A stretch of 64,000 nt of DNA, taken from Olsenella sp. SW781 (GTDB lineage: Bacteria; Actinomycetota; Coriobacteriia; Coriobacteriales; Atopobiaceae). Below, piece after piece: positions 1 to 9,500 of the stretch. A program made the position numbers and the translations under genes. The notes under the pieces were generated by a model. It saw nothing but the letters and a program-made list of their open reading frames with translations. It was not told the DNA's origin and made no database searches. The stretch's first letter is position 1, and each line of letters opens with the position of its first letter. Location: NCBI RefSeq assembly GCF_012027725.1, contig NZ_SJOU01000004.1:124001-188000 (forward strand), given 5' to 3'.

Positions 1-1
1 C

Positions 2-3000
2 GCCGTGGAGACGCTCATCCCGCAGACGGACTGCGCCATCGAGCTCGGCGGCGAGGACGCCAAGATCATCTACTTCGACAACGGCATCGAGCAGCGCATG
101 AACGGCACCTGCGCCGGCGGCACGGGCGCCTTCATCGACCAGATGGCGAGCCTGCTGCACACCGACGCGGCGGGCCTCAACGAGCTCGCCAAGGACGCCA
201 CGCAGATTCACCCCATCGCCTCCCGCTGCGGCGTCTTCGCCAAGTCCGACGTCCAGCCGCTGCTCAACGAGGGCGCCAAGCCCGCCGACATCGCGGCCTC
301 CATCTTCCAGGCCGTGGCCAACCAGACGGTCTCGGGCCTGGCGTGCGGCCACCCCATCCGCGGTCACGTGGCGTTTCTCGGCGGCCCGCTCCAGTACCTC
401 TCTGAGCTCCGCAAGCGCTTCTACCTCACGCTCAACCTCGACGACGAGCACATCATCGTGCCCGAGAACGCCCACCTCTTCGTGGCCACGGGCGCGGCGC
501 TCGCCGGGGAGTCCGAGAAGTACGTGACCTTCGACGAGGTCATCCAGCTGCTCGAGAACCTCAAGGACACCCAGGGCTCCGAGGTCGCGCGCCTCGAGCC
601 GCTCTTCGAGAGCGAGAAGGACTACGAGGAGTTCAAGGAGCGCCACGACAAGCAGGTGGTCCCCAAGGGCGACCTTGCCACCTACCAGGGCCGCGTGTTC
701 ATCGGCATCGACGCCGGCTCCACCACGATGAAGTGCGCCGTGGTGGGCGAGGGCGGCGAGCTCCTCTACACCTGGTACGGCAACAACAACGGCGACGTCC
801 TCGGCACCGCCCGTCGCATCATGGACGGCATCTACGACCTGCTGCCTGAGGGCTGCACGATCGGCCACGTGACCACCACCGGCTACGGCGAGCAGATCCT
901 CATCGAGGCCCTGCGCGCCGACTCCGGCGAGATCGAGACCGTCGCCCACCTGCGCGGCGCCAAGGCCTTTGTCCCGGACGTCCAGTTCATCCTGGACATC
1001 GGCGGTCAGGACATGAAGTGCCTGCAGGTCAAGGACGGCGTCATCGAGCACATCATGCTCAACGAGGCGTGCTCCTCGGGCTGCGGCTCCTTCATCGAGA
1101 GCTTCGCCGTCTCCATGAACATGACCGTGCAGGAGTTCGCGCAGGCCGCCGTGGGTGCCAAGAGCCCGGTGGACCTCGGCAGCCGATGCACCGTCTTCAT
1201 GAACTCCCGCGTCAAGCAGGCGCAGAAGGAGGGCGCGACCATCGGCGACGTGGCGGCGGGCCTCTCCTACTCCGTCATCAAGAACGCCCTCTTCAAGGTC
1301 ATCAAGCTGCGCGACTTCGATGAGATCGGCCAGTGGTGCGTGGTCCAGGGAGGCACCTTCATGTCCGACGCCACCCTGCGCGCCTTCGAGCTCCTGACCG
1401 GGCGCGACGTCATCCGCCCGGACATCGCGGGCTGCATGGGCGCCTACGGCGCCGCCCTTCTCGCCCGCGACCGAGCCGGCGCCATGGGCACCTCCACGAT
1501 CCTCTCGCGCGAGGACATCGACAACCTCAAGGTCAAGCACACCAACGTGCACTGCGGCCGCTGCTCCAACAACTGCCTGCTCACGATCAACGACTTCGGC
1601 GGCGGGCGCCGCTTCATCACGGGCAACCGCTGCGAGAAGGGCGCCGGCGGCTCCAAGGCCAAGAAGAACGAGGCCCCCAACCTCTTTGACTTCAAGAACA
1701 AGCTGCTCTTCGACCGTCCCGTGCTGGACCCCGAGGAGGCCCCGCGCGGCACGGTGGGCATCCCGCGCGCGCTCAACATGTACGAGAACTACCCGTTCTG
1801 GCACGCGTTCTTCACCAAGCTGGGCTTCTCGGTGGTGCTCTCCGACCAGACCTCGGCCAAGACCTACGACGCGGGCATCGAGTCCATGCCGTCCGAGAGC
1901 GTGTGCTACCCGGCCAAGCTCTCCCACGGCCACATCATGAACCTCATCCAGAAGGACCCCGACTTCATCTGGATGCCGTGCATCCGCTGGGAGCGCCAGG
2001 AGGACGATGGCGCCACCAACCACTACAACTGCCCGATCGTCATGAGCTACCCGCAGGCGCTGGGTCTCAACGTCGACGAGCTCGGCCAGGGCTCCAAGAT
2101 CGAGTACCTCTCGCCGTTCATCCCGTACGACAAGAAGAAGGAGCTCAAGCGCCGTCTCTACGAGCTGGTCTCCGAGCAGCGCGAGAAGGACGCGGCGGAG
2201 GGCCGCGGCCGCGTGCGCGGCGAGCACATCACGCGCGCAGAGATCGACGAGGCCGTGAACTACGCCTGGGAGGCGGACCTCGAGTTCAAGGACGCCATGC
2301 ACCGCGCCGGCGACGAGGCCCTTCGCTGGATCGAGGAGCACGACGCGCACGGCATCGTGCTTGCCGGCCGCCCCTACCACAACGACCCGGAGATCAACCA
2401 CGCCATCCCCGAGCTCGTGCACTCCTTCGGCTTTGCCGTGCTCACCGAGGACTCCGTCGCGCACAAGATGACGCCCGAGCGCCCCATCCGCGTGATCGAC
2501 CAGTGGATGTTCCACAGCCGCCTCTACCGCGCGGCGCGCTTCGTCGCCTCCCGCAACGACCTCGACCTCATCCAGCTCTTCTCGTTTGGCTGCGGCCTTG
2601 ACGCCCTCACCACCGACCAGGTCCAGGAGATCCTCGAGGCCTCCGGCAAGATCTACACCGTCCTCAAGATCGACCAGGTGTCCAACCTCGGCGCCGCGCG
2701 CATCCGCATCCGCTCCCTCATGGCCGCCCTCACCGAGCAGCGCGAGGAGCTGCGCCGCGCCGCCAGCCAGGGCAGGGTCCGCGAGGTGGAGCCCGTGGGC
2801 GTCCGCCGCGCCGACGGCTCGCTCGAGCGCGCGCGCAAGACGCAGGAGGGCCGCGTGCCGGTCTACCGCGAGGCCGCCAGCGCCGCGTTCGAGAAGGTCC
2901 GCTACACCGAGGACATGCAGAAGAAGGGCTACACCATCCTCGTTCCGCAGATGGCGCCGATTCACTTTGACCTTATCGAGGCGCTCTTCAAGAGCTCGGG

Positions 3001-4267
3001 CTACAACGTGGTGCTGCTTCCCTCCGTTGACCAGGGCGCCGTCGAGGCGGGCCTCAAGTACGTCAACAACGACATCTGCTACCCCTCGATCCTGGTCACG
3101 GGCCAGATCATGGAGGCGGTGCTCTCCGGCAAGTACGACCTCTCGCGCCTGGCCGTGATCATCACGCAGACGGGCGGCGGCTGCCGTGCCACCAACTACA
3201 TCGCCCTCATCCGCAAGGCCCTCAAGGACTCCGGCCACCCGGAGATCCCGGTGATCAGCCTCACCGCCGCCTCTGGCCTGGACGAGAAGAACCCTGGCTT
3301 TGACGTCCTCAAGAAGCCGGGTCTGCTCATGAAGGCCGTGAACGCCCTGCTCTACGGCGACCTCATCATGCAGCTGCTCTACCGCGTGCGCCCCTACGAG
3401 GCCGAGCCCGGCGCGGCCGACGCGCTCTACGACCGCATGATGGCCGAGGCCAAGGGCGTCATCGTGGCGGGCGGCTCCAAGCGCTTCTACGACCTCTGCC
3501 AGCGCACCGTCGACGCCTTCGAGGCGCTGCCGCTCGTGAACGACCGCTCCAAGCCGCGCGTGGGCGTGGTCGGCGAGATCCTAGTCAAGTTCCACCCCAC
3601 GGCCAACAACCAGGTGGTCAAGGTCATCGAGCAGGAGGGCTGCGAGGCCAACGTGCCCGGCCTCGTTGACTTCTTCCTCTTTGGCATGACCAACGCCATC
3701 AACACCAACGCCGAGCTCGGCACCAAGGCCACGAGCCGCATGTCGCACATGGCGGGCATCAAGCTCATCGAGGGCCTGCGCGAGCCCATCAACAAGATGC
3801 TCAGGAAGACCACGCGCTTCCAGGAGTACCCGGACATCTTCGAGCTCGCGGCCAAGGCCGAGCAGGTGCTCTCCCTCTGCAACACGATGGGCGAGGGCTG
3901 GCTGCTCACGGCCGAGATGTGCGACCTCATCGAGACCGGCACGCCCAACATCGTGTGCTGCTCGCCGTTCGCGTGCCTGCCCAACCACGTGGTGGGCAAG
4001 TCCGTCATCAAGCGCCTGCGCCAGATGCACCCCGAGAGCAACATCGTGGCAGTTGACTACGACCCCGGCGCCTCCGAGGTCAACCAGCTCAACCGCATCA
4101 AGCTCATGATCTCCGTGGCCAAGGAGAACTTCCGCAACAACCGCGGCGGCGGCTTCAGGCTTGAGAACCCTGCCGACCCCACGCTTGGCGAGGACTACGG
4201 GATTCCGCTCTCCGCCGAGCAGCGTGCCCGCCTGGCAGACATCAAGGCCCGCGCCAGCGTCGACTAG
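2..4267 (+). CDS. acyl-CoA dehydratase activase-related protein, 5' truncated by the window
   Basis: The frame is open to the window edge, so the true start lies upstream; at least 1420 residues are visible. Two BcrAD/BadFG-type ATPase domains occur in tandem (about residues 1-190 and 230-490, counted from position 5). Each carries the cysteine signature of activators that hold a [4Fe-4S] cluster at the dimer interface (NGTCAGGTGAF; NEACSSGCGSF). A cysteine-rich linker (CGRCSNNC) follows, then DUF2229-like (VGIPRALNMYENYPFW) and HgdB-like regions. Family knowledge: activases drive ATP-dependent electron injection into 2-hydroxyacyl-CoA dehydratases, but the substrate of these giant fused forms is not established. 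No dehydratase alpha/beta genes are visible here. Cytoplasmic. The domain family is secure, the physiological role unknown. Confidence 0.85.
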   Translation, partial: AVETLIPQTDCAIELGGEDAKIIYFDNGIEQRMNGTCAGGTGAFIDQMASLLHTDAAGLNELAKDATQIHPIASRCGVFAKSDVQPLLNEGAKPADIAASIFQAVANQTVSGLACGHPIRGHVAFLGGPLQYLSELRKRFYLTLNLDDEHIIVPENAHLFVATGAALAGESEKYVTFDEVIQLLENLKDTQGSEVARLEPLFESEKDYEEFKERHDKQVVPKGDLATYQGRVFIGIDAGSTTMKCAVVGEGGELLYTWYGNNNGDVLGTARRIMDGIYDLLPEGCTIGHVTTTGYGEQILIEALRADSGEIETVAHLRGAKAFVPDVQFILDIGGQDMKCLQVKDGVIEHIMLNEACSSGCGSFIESFAVSMNMTVQEFAQAAVGAKSPVDLGSRCTVFMNSRVKQAQKEGATIGDVAAGLSYSVIKNALFKVIKLRDFDEIGQWCVVQGGTFMSDATLRAFELLTGRDVIRPDIAGCMGAYGAALLARDRAGAMGTSTILSREDIDNLKVKHTNVHCGRCSNNCLLTINDFGGGRRFITGNRCEKGAGGSKAKKNEAPNLFDFKNKLLFDRPVLDPEEAPRGTVGIPRALNMYENYPFWHAFFTKLGFSVVLSDQTSAKTYDAGIESMPSESVCYPAKLSHGHIMNLIQKDPDFIWMPCIRWERQEDDGATNHYNCPIVMSYPQALGLNVDELGQGSKIEYLSPFIPYDKKKELKRRLYELVSEQREKDAAEGRGRVRGEHITRAEIDEAVNYAWEADLEFKDAMHRAGDEALRWIEEHDAHGIVLAGRPYHNDPEINHAIPELVHSFGFAVLTEDSVAHKMTPERPIRVIDQWMFHSRLYRAARFVASRNDLDLIQLFSFGCGLDALTTDQVQEILEASGKIYTVLKIDQVSNLGAARIRIRSLMAALTEQREELRRAASQGRVREVEPVGVRRADGSLERARKTQEGRVPVYREAASAAFEKVRYTEDMQKKGYTILVPQMAPIHFDLIEALFKSSGYNVVLLPSVDQGAVEAGLKYVNNDICYPSILVTGQIMEAVLSGKYDLSRLAVIITQTGGGCRATNYIALIRKALKDSGHPEIPVISLTAASGLDEKNPGFDVLKKPGLLMKAVNALLYGDLIMQLLYRVRPYEAEPGAADALYDRMMAEAKGVIVAGGSKRFYDLCQRTVDAFEALPLVNDRSKPRVGVVGEILVKFHPTANNQVVKVIEQEGCEANVPGLVDFFLFGMTNAINTNAELGTKATSRMSHMAGIKLIEGLREPINKMLRKTTRFQEYPDIFELAAKAEQVLSLCNTMGEGWLLTAEMCDLIETGTPNIVCCSPFACLPNHVVGKSVIKRLRQMHPESNIVAVDYDPGASEVNQLNRIKLMISVAKENFRNNRGGGFRLENPADPTLGEDYGIPLSAEQRARLADIKARASVD

Positions 4268-4401
4268 CGGTGTGACAGGGGGGTGGGGTGGTCGTTGCCG
4301 CCTCGTCCCCCTGTCGCGCCTCTGCGTAACGTCACGGCGGGGCGGTGACAACCCCTCCGTCCCCGTGTCACAATGGGTGTACACGAGGGAGGGGAGATGC
4401 G

Positions 4402-5226
4402 ATGGCAGTCCGGCTGGTGTTCATGGATCTTGACGACACGTTCGTCTCGCCGGACAAGACCATCACGGCGGACAACCTGCGAGCCCTCGACCTCGCTCAC
4501 GAGCGGGGCGTGGGCGTCGTGCCCTGCACGGGAAGAAGCGCCGCCGGAATCCCGGACGAGCTCGCCTCCCACCCGAGCGTGCGCTACGCCGTCTGTGCGG
4601 GCGGCGCCGTCATCTACGACCTGCGGGCCAATGAGGTTCTGCGCGAGCTTGCCATCGACAAGGACCTGATGCTCGACCTCTATGGCGCCGTGCGTGACCT
4701 GCCCGTCACCTTTGACGTGCTCGCGGACGGCGTCGTGCGCACCCCGCGCGATCGCTGGCCACTGCTCGACCGCATCGCCGTCAGCGAGCCAACCCGCCAG
4801 CAGGTGAAGTCCGTGCGCGTCCCCTACGACGGGACGGTCGAGGAGCTCGTCTCAGGCGCCGGGAGCGTCGGGCGCGTCAACATCTTCTACCTCACCGAGA
4901 AGGACCGCAAGGCCGTGTGGGACGCCGTCGACGCGCGGCCGGCGCTCTGCCGCTCGTCGTCGCTGCCCTGCAACGTCGAGGTCACGCGCGCGGACGCCAC
5001 CAAGGGGACGGCCCTTCTCTGGCTCTGCGAGCGCCTGGGCGTCTCGCCCGAGGACACGGTGGCCTTCGGCGACTCCACCAACGACGTCCCCATGCTCCTC
5101 GTGGCCGGGGACGGCGTGGCCATGGCAAACGCCTGCCCGGAGTGCCTCGCCGCAGCCGACCACGTGACGGCGTCCTGCTCCGAGTCCGGCGTGGCGCGCT
5201 ACCTGGAAAATCTGTTTTTAGCCTAG
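4402..5226 (+). CDS. Cof-type HAD-IIB family phosphatase
   Basis: A 274-residue cytoplasmic sugar-phosphate or nucleotide phosphatase candidate. HAD motif I is DLDDT near residue 8 and motif IV is FGDSTNDVPML near residue 225, with the Cof-type C2 cap between them. The ATG at 4402 was preferred over an in-frame ATG at 4345 because GAGGGAGGGGAG lies just upstream and the HAD core starts immediately after it. It is a close paralogue of the HAD gene at 12312 (shared VPCTGR and VRYAVCA blocks), and the pair brackets the sugar-acid locus. Substrate cannot be deduced. The stop codon is followed by a very long perfect hairpin. Confidence 0.85.
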   Translation: MAVRLVFMDLDDTFVSPDKTITADNLRALDLAHERGVGVVPCTGRSAAGIPDELASHPSVRYAVCAGGAVIYDLRANEVLRELAIDKDLMLDLYGAVRDLPVTFDVLADGVVRTPRDRWPLLDRIAVSEPTRQQVKSVRVPYDGTVEELVSGAGSVGRVNIFYLTEKDRKAVWDAVDARPALCRSSSLPCNVEVTRADATKGTALLWLCERLGVSPEDTVAFGDSTNDVPMLLVAGDGVAMANACPECLAAADHVTASCSESGVARYLENLFLA

Positions 5227-5236
5227 CCCACGCATA

Positions 5237-5330
5237 AAAGGGGACGGGTTATTTCGCTCAGAGATTTTGGGACAGGCCTGGAGCGCCAGGCCTGTCCCAA
5301 AATCTCTGAGCGAAATAACCCGTCCCCTTT
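5237..5330. repeat. perfect 45-bp inverted repeat with 4-nt loop
   Basis: The arms at 5237-5281 and 5286-5330 are perfectly complementary, with the tetraloop AGCG. The element begins 10 nt after the HAD stop codon. It has no T-tract of a classical terminator, although the outer arms end in AAA/TTT. The flanking ORFs converge on it (HAD on +, XRE on -), so a bidirectional termination or mRNA-end role is plausible. Confidence 0.9.
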
Positions 5331-5463
5331 AGCAGGCCAGAATCTAGATTTCGCGTTTATTCCTATGGACTGAGGGTCTTTTATGCGCGGAGGACGAACG
5401 TGCGGCAAGTCTGGTGTGGCATGTTGCTTGGAACCAATGCTGTGGGGTGAACAGCTCCAGTTC

Positions 5464-6069
5464 CTAGAGCATCACCCAAGGCAGGCGCGACTCGGGCACT
5501 ATGATGCCGAGAAGAACGATGAGCGTGACGGCGATGATCGCGCCGAGCACGAACTGCATGATGACGTTGCCGGTGTTGCGGCCCGCCTTGCGCTTGATGA
5601 CGAAGGCGGTCTGGGAGCCGTCGGCCGCCTCGAGCGCGTCGCGGAACGCCTTGGCGCGCTGCGCGCGCGGGCCGCGGCGCTGCCAGACAAGGGCGAGCAG
5701 CCCCACGATCAGGACGGCCTCGGTGACGCGGATGGCGATCTGCAGCGCGCTGGGGTCGGTGTGGGAGAGGGCGATGAGGACGAGGGCGCAGGCGGCGGTC
5801 ACGACGGAGACGACGCCCATGACGGCCGTCTCGTAGGTCTCGGTCCCCTCGATGACCTTGACCATGAGCTCCTCGTCCTTCTCGATGAGGCGCGGAATCT
5901 TGACCTTGAGGGCCATGGCGAGCGAGAGCAGCTGCTCCTGACCGGGGAACTCCTGGCCGCTCTCCCAGGCGGCGACGGTCTCCTGGCTCACGCCAGCCTT
6001 CTCCGCCAGCTTGGCCTGCGACCAGCCGCGCCCCTCGCGCAGCTTGGTGACCGTGGACCCAAACTCCAT
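5464..6069 (-). CDS. XRE-family HTH regulator with C-terminal membrane segments
   Basis: A 201-residue protein. An N-terminal HTH_3 domain (about residues 3-60; WSQAKLAEKAGVSQETVAAWE) is followed by a linker and three hydrophobic stretches (near residues 83-100, 110-127 and 168-190). It is therefore a membrane-tethered DNA-binding protein, a common arrangement in Gram-positive bacteria. The ATG at 6069 precedes the HTH directly. It is divergent from the KDPG-aldolase operon across a 400-bp AT-rich region, so it could regulate that operon, but this is positional inference only. The ligand or signal is unknown. Confidence 0.8.
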   Translation of the reverse strand: MEFGSTVTKLREGRGWSQAKLAEKAGVSQETVAAWESGQEFPGQEQLLSLAMALKVKIPRLIEKDEELMVKVIEGTETYETAVMGVVSVVTAACALVLIALSHTDPSALQIAIRVTEAVLIVGLLALVWQRRGPRAQRAKAFRDALEAADGSQTAFVIKRKAGRNTGNVIMQFVLGAIIAVTLIVLLGIIVPESRLPWVML

Positions 6070-6470
6070 GCCAGCTCCTGTCGTAGGGGGCCTGTGTTGG
6101 GCACATTCTTGCGCATAAGTATGGAGAAAACGTGAAGAATGGAATCAGATTTTCAGATAATATTCAGAAAAATAAGAAGAATATGCATACAGAAATGAGA
6201 CTCAAGAAGTGATACTTAGGAACAAATCTGCAGAACCGTTTCAGGTTGAGCTTAACACAGGACTACAAATCGAGTAATGAGACGCTGCTCAATGAGGTCG
6301 ATTTATGAAAACCACAGATAGACGGCTCGTAGTATTGAAAGCTGCTCTTATTCCGATCTGGATTCCCCAGATGATTTCAATATGCAAAAATTGTGAATTG
6401 ACGCCATATTTTGAAAACAGAATATGCAGACCTAGAATCTCACCAACGGAATCGAACAGAGGAGGCAGGT
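6070..6470. promoter_or_regulatory. AT-rich divergent intergenic region upstream of the sugar-acid operon
   Basis: About 400 bp with far lower GC than the surrounding genes. It lies between the divergent XRE gene and the KDPG-aldolase gene, so it must hold both promoters. No long inverted repeat is seen. A 71-codon ORF from 6305 has no family resemblance and is not called. The aldolase ribosome binding site GAGGAGG ends it. Confidence 0.55.
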
Positions 6471-7091
6471 ATGTGCGAGCTCGTTCTTCCCAAGGTGACC
6501 GTCATTCTCCGCGGCTATGAGACCAAGCAGGTCCTCACCGTCGTGGAGCAGCTCGTCGGCACCAAGGTCAACTCCATCGAGGTGGCCAGCAACTCCCCGC
6601 ACGCGATGGAGTCGATCGCGGCGGCGCGCAAGGAGTTTGGCGCCGAGGTCCACGTCGGCGCCGGCACGGTGAAGAACGCCGAGCTCGCCCGTCAGGCCAT
6701 CGCTGCCGGGGCCGAGTTCATGCTCTCGCCGATCATGTTCACCCGGGAGATCTTCGACCTCGCCAAGGAGGCCGGCGTTATCACCGTTCCTGCCGCCTTC
6801 AGCCCCACCGAGATCCAGAAGATGATCGACATGGGCGCCGACATCGTGAAGGTCTTCCCGGCCGGCCAGCTCGGCCCGGACTACCTCAAGGCCGTCCAGG
6901 CGCCGCTCGGCAAGCTGCCGCTCATGGTCGTCGGCGGCGTGAACGTCGCGAACGTCCAGTCCTACTTCGACAAGGGAGCCACCTACGCGGGCATCGGCTC
7001 CGGCATCTTCGACCCCGCCGACATCGAGGCGTGCGACGCCCCCAAGCTCGCCGCGTCGATCAAGAAGCTCGAGGAGAGCGTCGTCTGGTAA
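6471..7091 (+). CDS. eda: KDPG/KHG-type 2-keto-3-deoxy-6-phosphogluconate aldolase
   Basis: A 206-residue class I aldolase of the KDPG family that would cleave a 2-keto-3-deoxy-6-phospho-sugar acid to pyruvate and glyceraldehyde 3-phosphate. The Schiff-base lysine is K127 in IVKVFPAG; GAGTV and MLSPIMF are the other family landmarks, and E37 (SIEVAS) sits where the catalytic glutamate is expected. The ATG at 6471 was chosen over the one at 6411 because AGAGGAGGCAGGT lies directly upstream and the barrel begins there. It is first of an operon with galactitol-type PTS genes and an IlvD/Edd dehydratase, which implies an Entner-Doudoroff-like route for a PTS-imported sugar acid. Confidence 0.88.
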   Translation: MCELVLPKVTVILRGYETKQVLTVVEQLVGTKVNSIEVASNSPHAMESIAAARKEFGAEVHVGAGTVKNAELARQAIAAGAEFMLSPIMFTREIFDLAKEAGVITVPAAFSPTEIQKMIDMGADIVKVFPAGQLGPDYLKAVQAPLGKLPLMVVGGVNVANVQSYFDKGATYAGIGSGIFDPADIEACDAPKLAASIKKLEESVVW

Positions 7092-7131
7092 CGGGTCGCG
7101 CGCGGCCCCCAAAACAGAGAAGGAGAAGAGC

Positions 7132-7596
7132 ATGGCAGATCTGAGCTTTGACAGCTCCCTCGTCGTCCGCATCGACGAGGAGGGCCTCAGCTGCGAGGAC
7201 GTGGAGCGCCGCCTGGCGGGCGTCCTCGAGGAGCAGGGCTACGTGAAGGACACCTACGCCCAGGCGATCGTCGACCGCGAGGCGAACTTCCCGACCGCGC
7301 TCGACATGGGCGGCCTCAACGTCGCCATCCCGCACTGCGACGTCGTGAACGTCAACAAGGCGGCCATGTGCATGGGCGTCCTGGCCAACCCCGTCGACTG
7401 GCACAAGATGGACGAGCCCGATGAGACCTGCAAGGTCTCCGTCGTGTGCATGCTGGCTCTCACCGAGGCCCACGCTCACCTCGAGATGCTCCAGAAGGTC
7501 ATCGCCTTCGTCCAGGACCAGGAGCTCGTCGGCAAGGTCATCGCAGCGCAGGACGCCGACGAGGTCTTCTCGCTCGCCGGCTCGCTGCTCGTCTAG
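7132..7596 (+). CDS. PTS sugar transporter subunit IIA (galactitol/fructose type)
   Basis: A 154-residue soluble phosphotransfer protein that takes phosphate from HPr and passes it to the IIB encoded next. The active-site histidine is probably H68 in NVAIPHCD, the usual PTS_EIIA_2 context. A ribosome site (GAGAAGGAGAAG) precedes the ATG. It lies 40 bp after the aldolase and 77 bp before IIB, in one transcription unit. Sugar specificity cannot be read from IIA; the aldolase and dehydratase neighbours suggest a sugar acid or polyol rather than galactitol itself. Confidence 0.87.
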   Translation: MADLSFDSSLVVRIDEEGLSCEDVERRLAGVLEEQGYVKDTYAQAIVDREANFPTALDMGGLNVAIPHCDVVNVNKAAMCMGVLANPVDWHKMDEPDETCKVSVVCMLALTEAHAHLEMLQKVIAFVQDQELVGKVIAAQDADEVFSLAGSLLV

Positions 7597-7673
7597 CAGC
7601 CCGTCCCACCATCAGGCAAGAGGCGCACCACAGGGGTGCGCTCAAGGCTCTCTGTGAGAGAAAGGAACAAAAA

Positions 7674-7958
7674 ATGGCAAAGCGTGTTCTCGTGGCCTGC
7701 GGAAACGGCGTCGCCACCTCCACTGTCGTCGCCGCCAAGATCAAGGACTACTGCGCCGACCACGGCGTGGCGATCCAGGTCACCCAGTGCAAGATGCTCG
7801 AGCTCCACGACAAGGCCAACGACTACGACCTCGTGGTCACCTCCGGCAAGTTCAAGGACGCCGACGTCAAGACCCCGATCATCATGGCCATCGCCCTGCT
7901 CACCGGCATCAACGAGCAGGCCACGCTCGACAAGATCGTCGAGGCGCTCAAGGACTAG
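7674..7958 (+). CDS. PTS sugar transporter subunit IIB (galactitol type)
   Basis: A 94-residue cytoplasmic phosphotransfer protein. The phosphorylated cysteine is C9 in the P-loop-like motif VLVACGNGVATS, typical of the lactose/galactitol IIB fold. The ATG at 7674 follows GAGAGAAAGGA; a longer in-frame extension upstream overlaps IIA and lacks family similarity, so it was rejected. It sits between IIA and IIC of the same permease, and length and motif agree with GatB-like proteins. Confidence 0.88.
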   Translation: MAKRVLVACGNGVATSTVVAAKIKDYCADHGVAIQVTQCKMLELHDKANDYDLVVTSGKFKDADVKTPIIMAIALLTGINEQATLDKIVEALKD

Positions 7959-8045
7959 CTGACGCCCCGCGGACACGTCCGCTGGCGTGCGGGTCCCGTC
8001 GCCCCGCGCTCTTCTCGACCGTCCTCAATGTGAGAAAGGAAAGGC

Positions 8046-9428
8046 ATGGACGCATTCCTCGAGACAGCAGCCTCTGTCTTCCAGGCGCTCGTAGACGCCG
8101 GCGCCTACGTCATGCTGCCGATCATCATCACGATCATCGGCCTCGTCTTCCGCATGAACATCGGCAAGGCGTTCAAGAGCGGCATCACCATCACCTGCGG
8201 CTTCGTGGGCATCAACCTGCTCGTGAACCTGCTCAAGTCCGCGGTCTCCCCGGCCGCGAGCGCGATGGTCGCCAACTTTGGCCTCAACCTCGACGTCACC
8301 GACGTGGGCTGGGGCGCCATCTCCTCGGTCACCTGGGCCTCGCCGATCGTGGCCTTCCTGGTCTTTGAGATCCTGGGCATCAACATCTTGATGCTCGTCC
8401 TCAAGCTCACCAAGACCATGGACGTCGACATCTGGAACTACCACCACATGATGATCGCCGGCATCCTCGTCTTCTTTGTGACGAACAACATCGTCTGGGC
8501 GCTCATCGCCACGGCCTTCACCGCCGTCATGACGCTCAAGTTCGCCGACTGGACGTCGCCTCTGATCGAGCACTTCTTCGGAATCCCCGACGTCACGCTC
8601 CCGACGATCTCCTACACGTCGTCGATCATCATCGCGGCGCCGCTCAACTGGGTCTTCGACCGCATCCCCGGCCTCAACAAGGTCAACCTGTCCATCCGCA
8701 ACGTCCAGAAGTACCTGGGCATCTTCGGTGACCCCATGATGCTGGGCCTCATCCTGGGCTGCGCCATGGGCGCCCTGGCCCTGATGCCGATCGACCAGAT
8801 CTTCCTCACGGGCGTCAACGTCGCGGCTGTCATGGTCCTCATGCCCAAGATGACCGCCATGTTCGTCGAGGGCCTTATGCCCATCTCCGACGGCGCCCAG
8901 AAGTTCACGACCAAGCACTTCGGCGGCCAGTCGCTCTCCATCGGCCTTGACGCCGCGGTCGTCGTGGGCAACCCCGAGGTCATCACCACGGCCCTCATCA
9001 TGATCCCGATCACGATCTTCCTGGCCTTCGTCCTGCCGGGCAACCGCATGATGCCGCTGGCCGACCTCTCGGTCGTCACCTTCCGCGTGGCCCTCGTCGT
9101 GGCCCTGTGCCGCGGCAACGTGTTCCGCTCCATCATCATCTCCATCCCGGTGATGGCCGCGATCCTGTACGCCGGCACCTTCGCCGCGCCGTACCTCACG
9201 GGCCTTGCCACCTCCACCGGCCTCTCCTTCGACGGCCAGATCGCCTGCATGGCCGGTCCGTCGCTCACGCAGACCGCCATCGTCTTCTGGACCTGCATCT
9301 CCGAGAACGCGATCATCCTCGTTCCGGTTGCCGTCGCCATCTTCGTTGCCGTTTGGATCCTCGTGGAGAAGAAGATCGGCATGGAGAAGATCGAGGCCTA
9401 CGCGGCCGAGTACGAGGAGATGGAGTAG
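8046..9428 (+). CDS. PTS transporter subunit IIC (galactitol family)
   Basis: A 460-residue membrane channel subunit with about ten hydrophobic segments, beginning with MLPIIITIIGLVF. Family features include the FRMNIGKAF loop and the GNPEVITTALIMIPITIF region characteristic of GatC-type permeases. It would translocate the sugar while IIB phosphorylates it. A ribosome site GAGAAAGGAAAG precedes the ATG. The gene follows IIB by 87 bp and precedes the IlvD/Edd dehydratase by 72 bp. Substrate is unknown; the pathway context points to an aldonic-acid-like compound. Confidence 0.87.
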   Translation: MDAFLETAASVFQALVDAGAYVMLPIIITIIGLVFRMNIGKAFKSGITITCGFVGINLLVNLLKSAVSPAASAMVANFGLNLDVTDVGWGAISSVTWASPIVAFLVFEILGINILMLVLKLTKTMDVDIWNYHHMMIAGILVFFVTNNIVWALIATAFTAVMTLKFADWTSPLIEHFFGIPDVTLPTISYTSSIIIAAPLNWVFDRIPGLNKVNLSIRNVQKYLGIFGDPMMLGLILGCAMGALALMPIDQIFLTGVNVAAVMVLMPKMTAMFVEGLMPISDGAQKFTTKHFGGQSLSIGLDAAVVVGNPEVITTALIMIPITIFLAFVLPGNRMMPLADLSVVTFRVALVVALCRGNVFRSIIISIPVMAAILYAGTFAAPYLTGLATSTGLSFDGQIACMAGPSLTQTAIVFWTCISENAIILVPVAVAIFVAVWILVEKKIGMEKIEAYAAEYEEME

Positions 9429-9500
9429 TCGTCCATCTCAGCTGAGGTGGTGGGTGCCGCCGACGGGGCGGCGCCCACCTCATACCCATAGGGGGAAACC

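Noticed and set aside
6305-6520. 71-codon frame upstream of the KDPG aldolase
   Set aside because: It lies in AT-rich regulatory DNA, has no recognisable sequence and would overlap the aldolase start.
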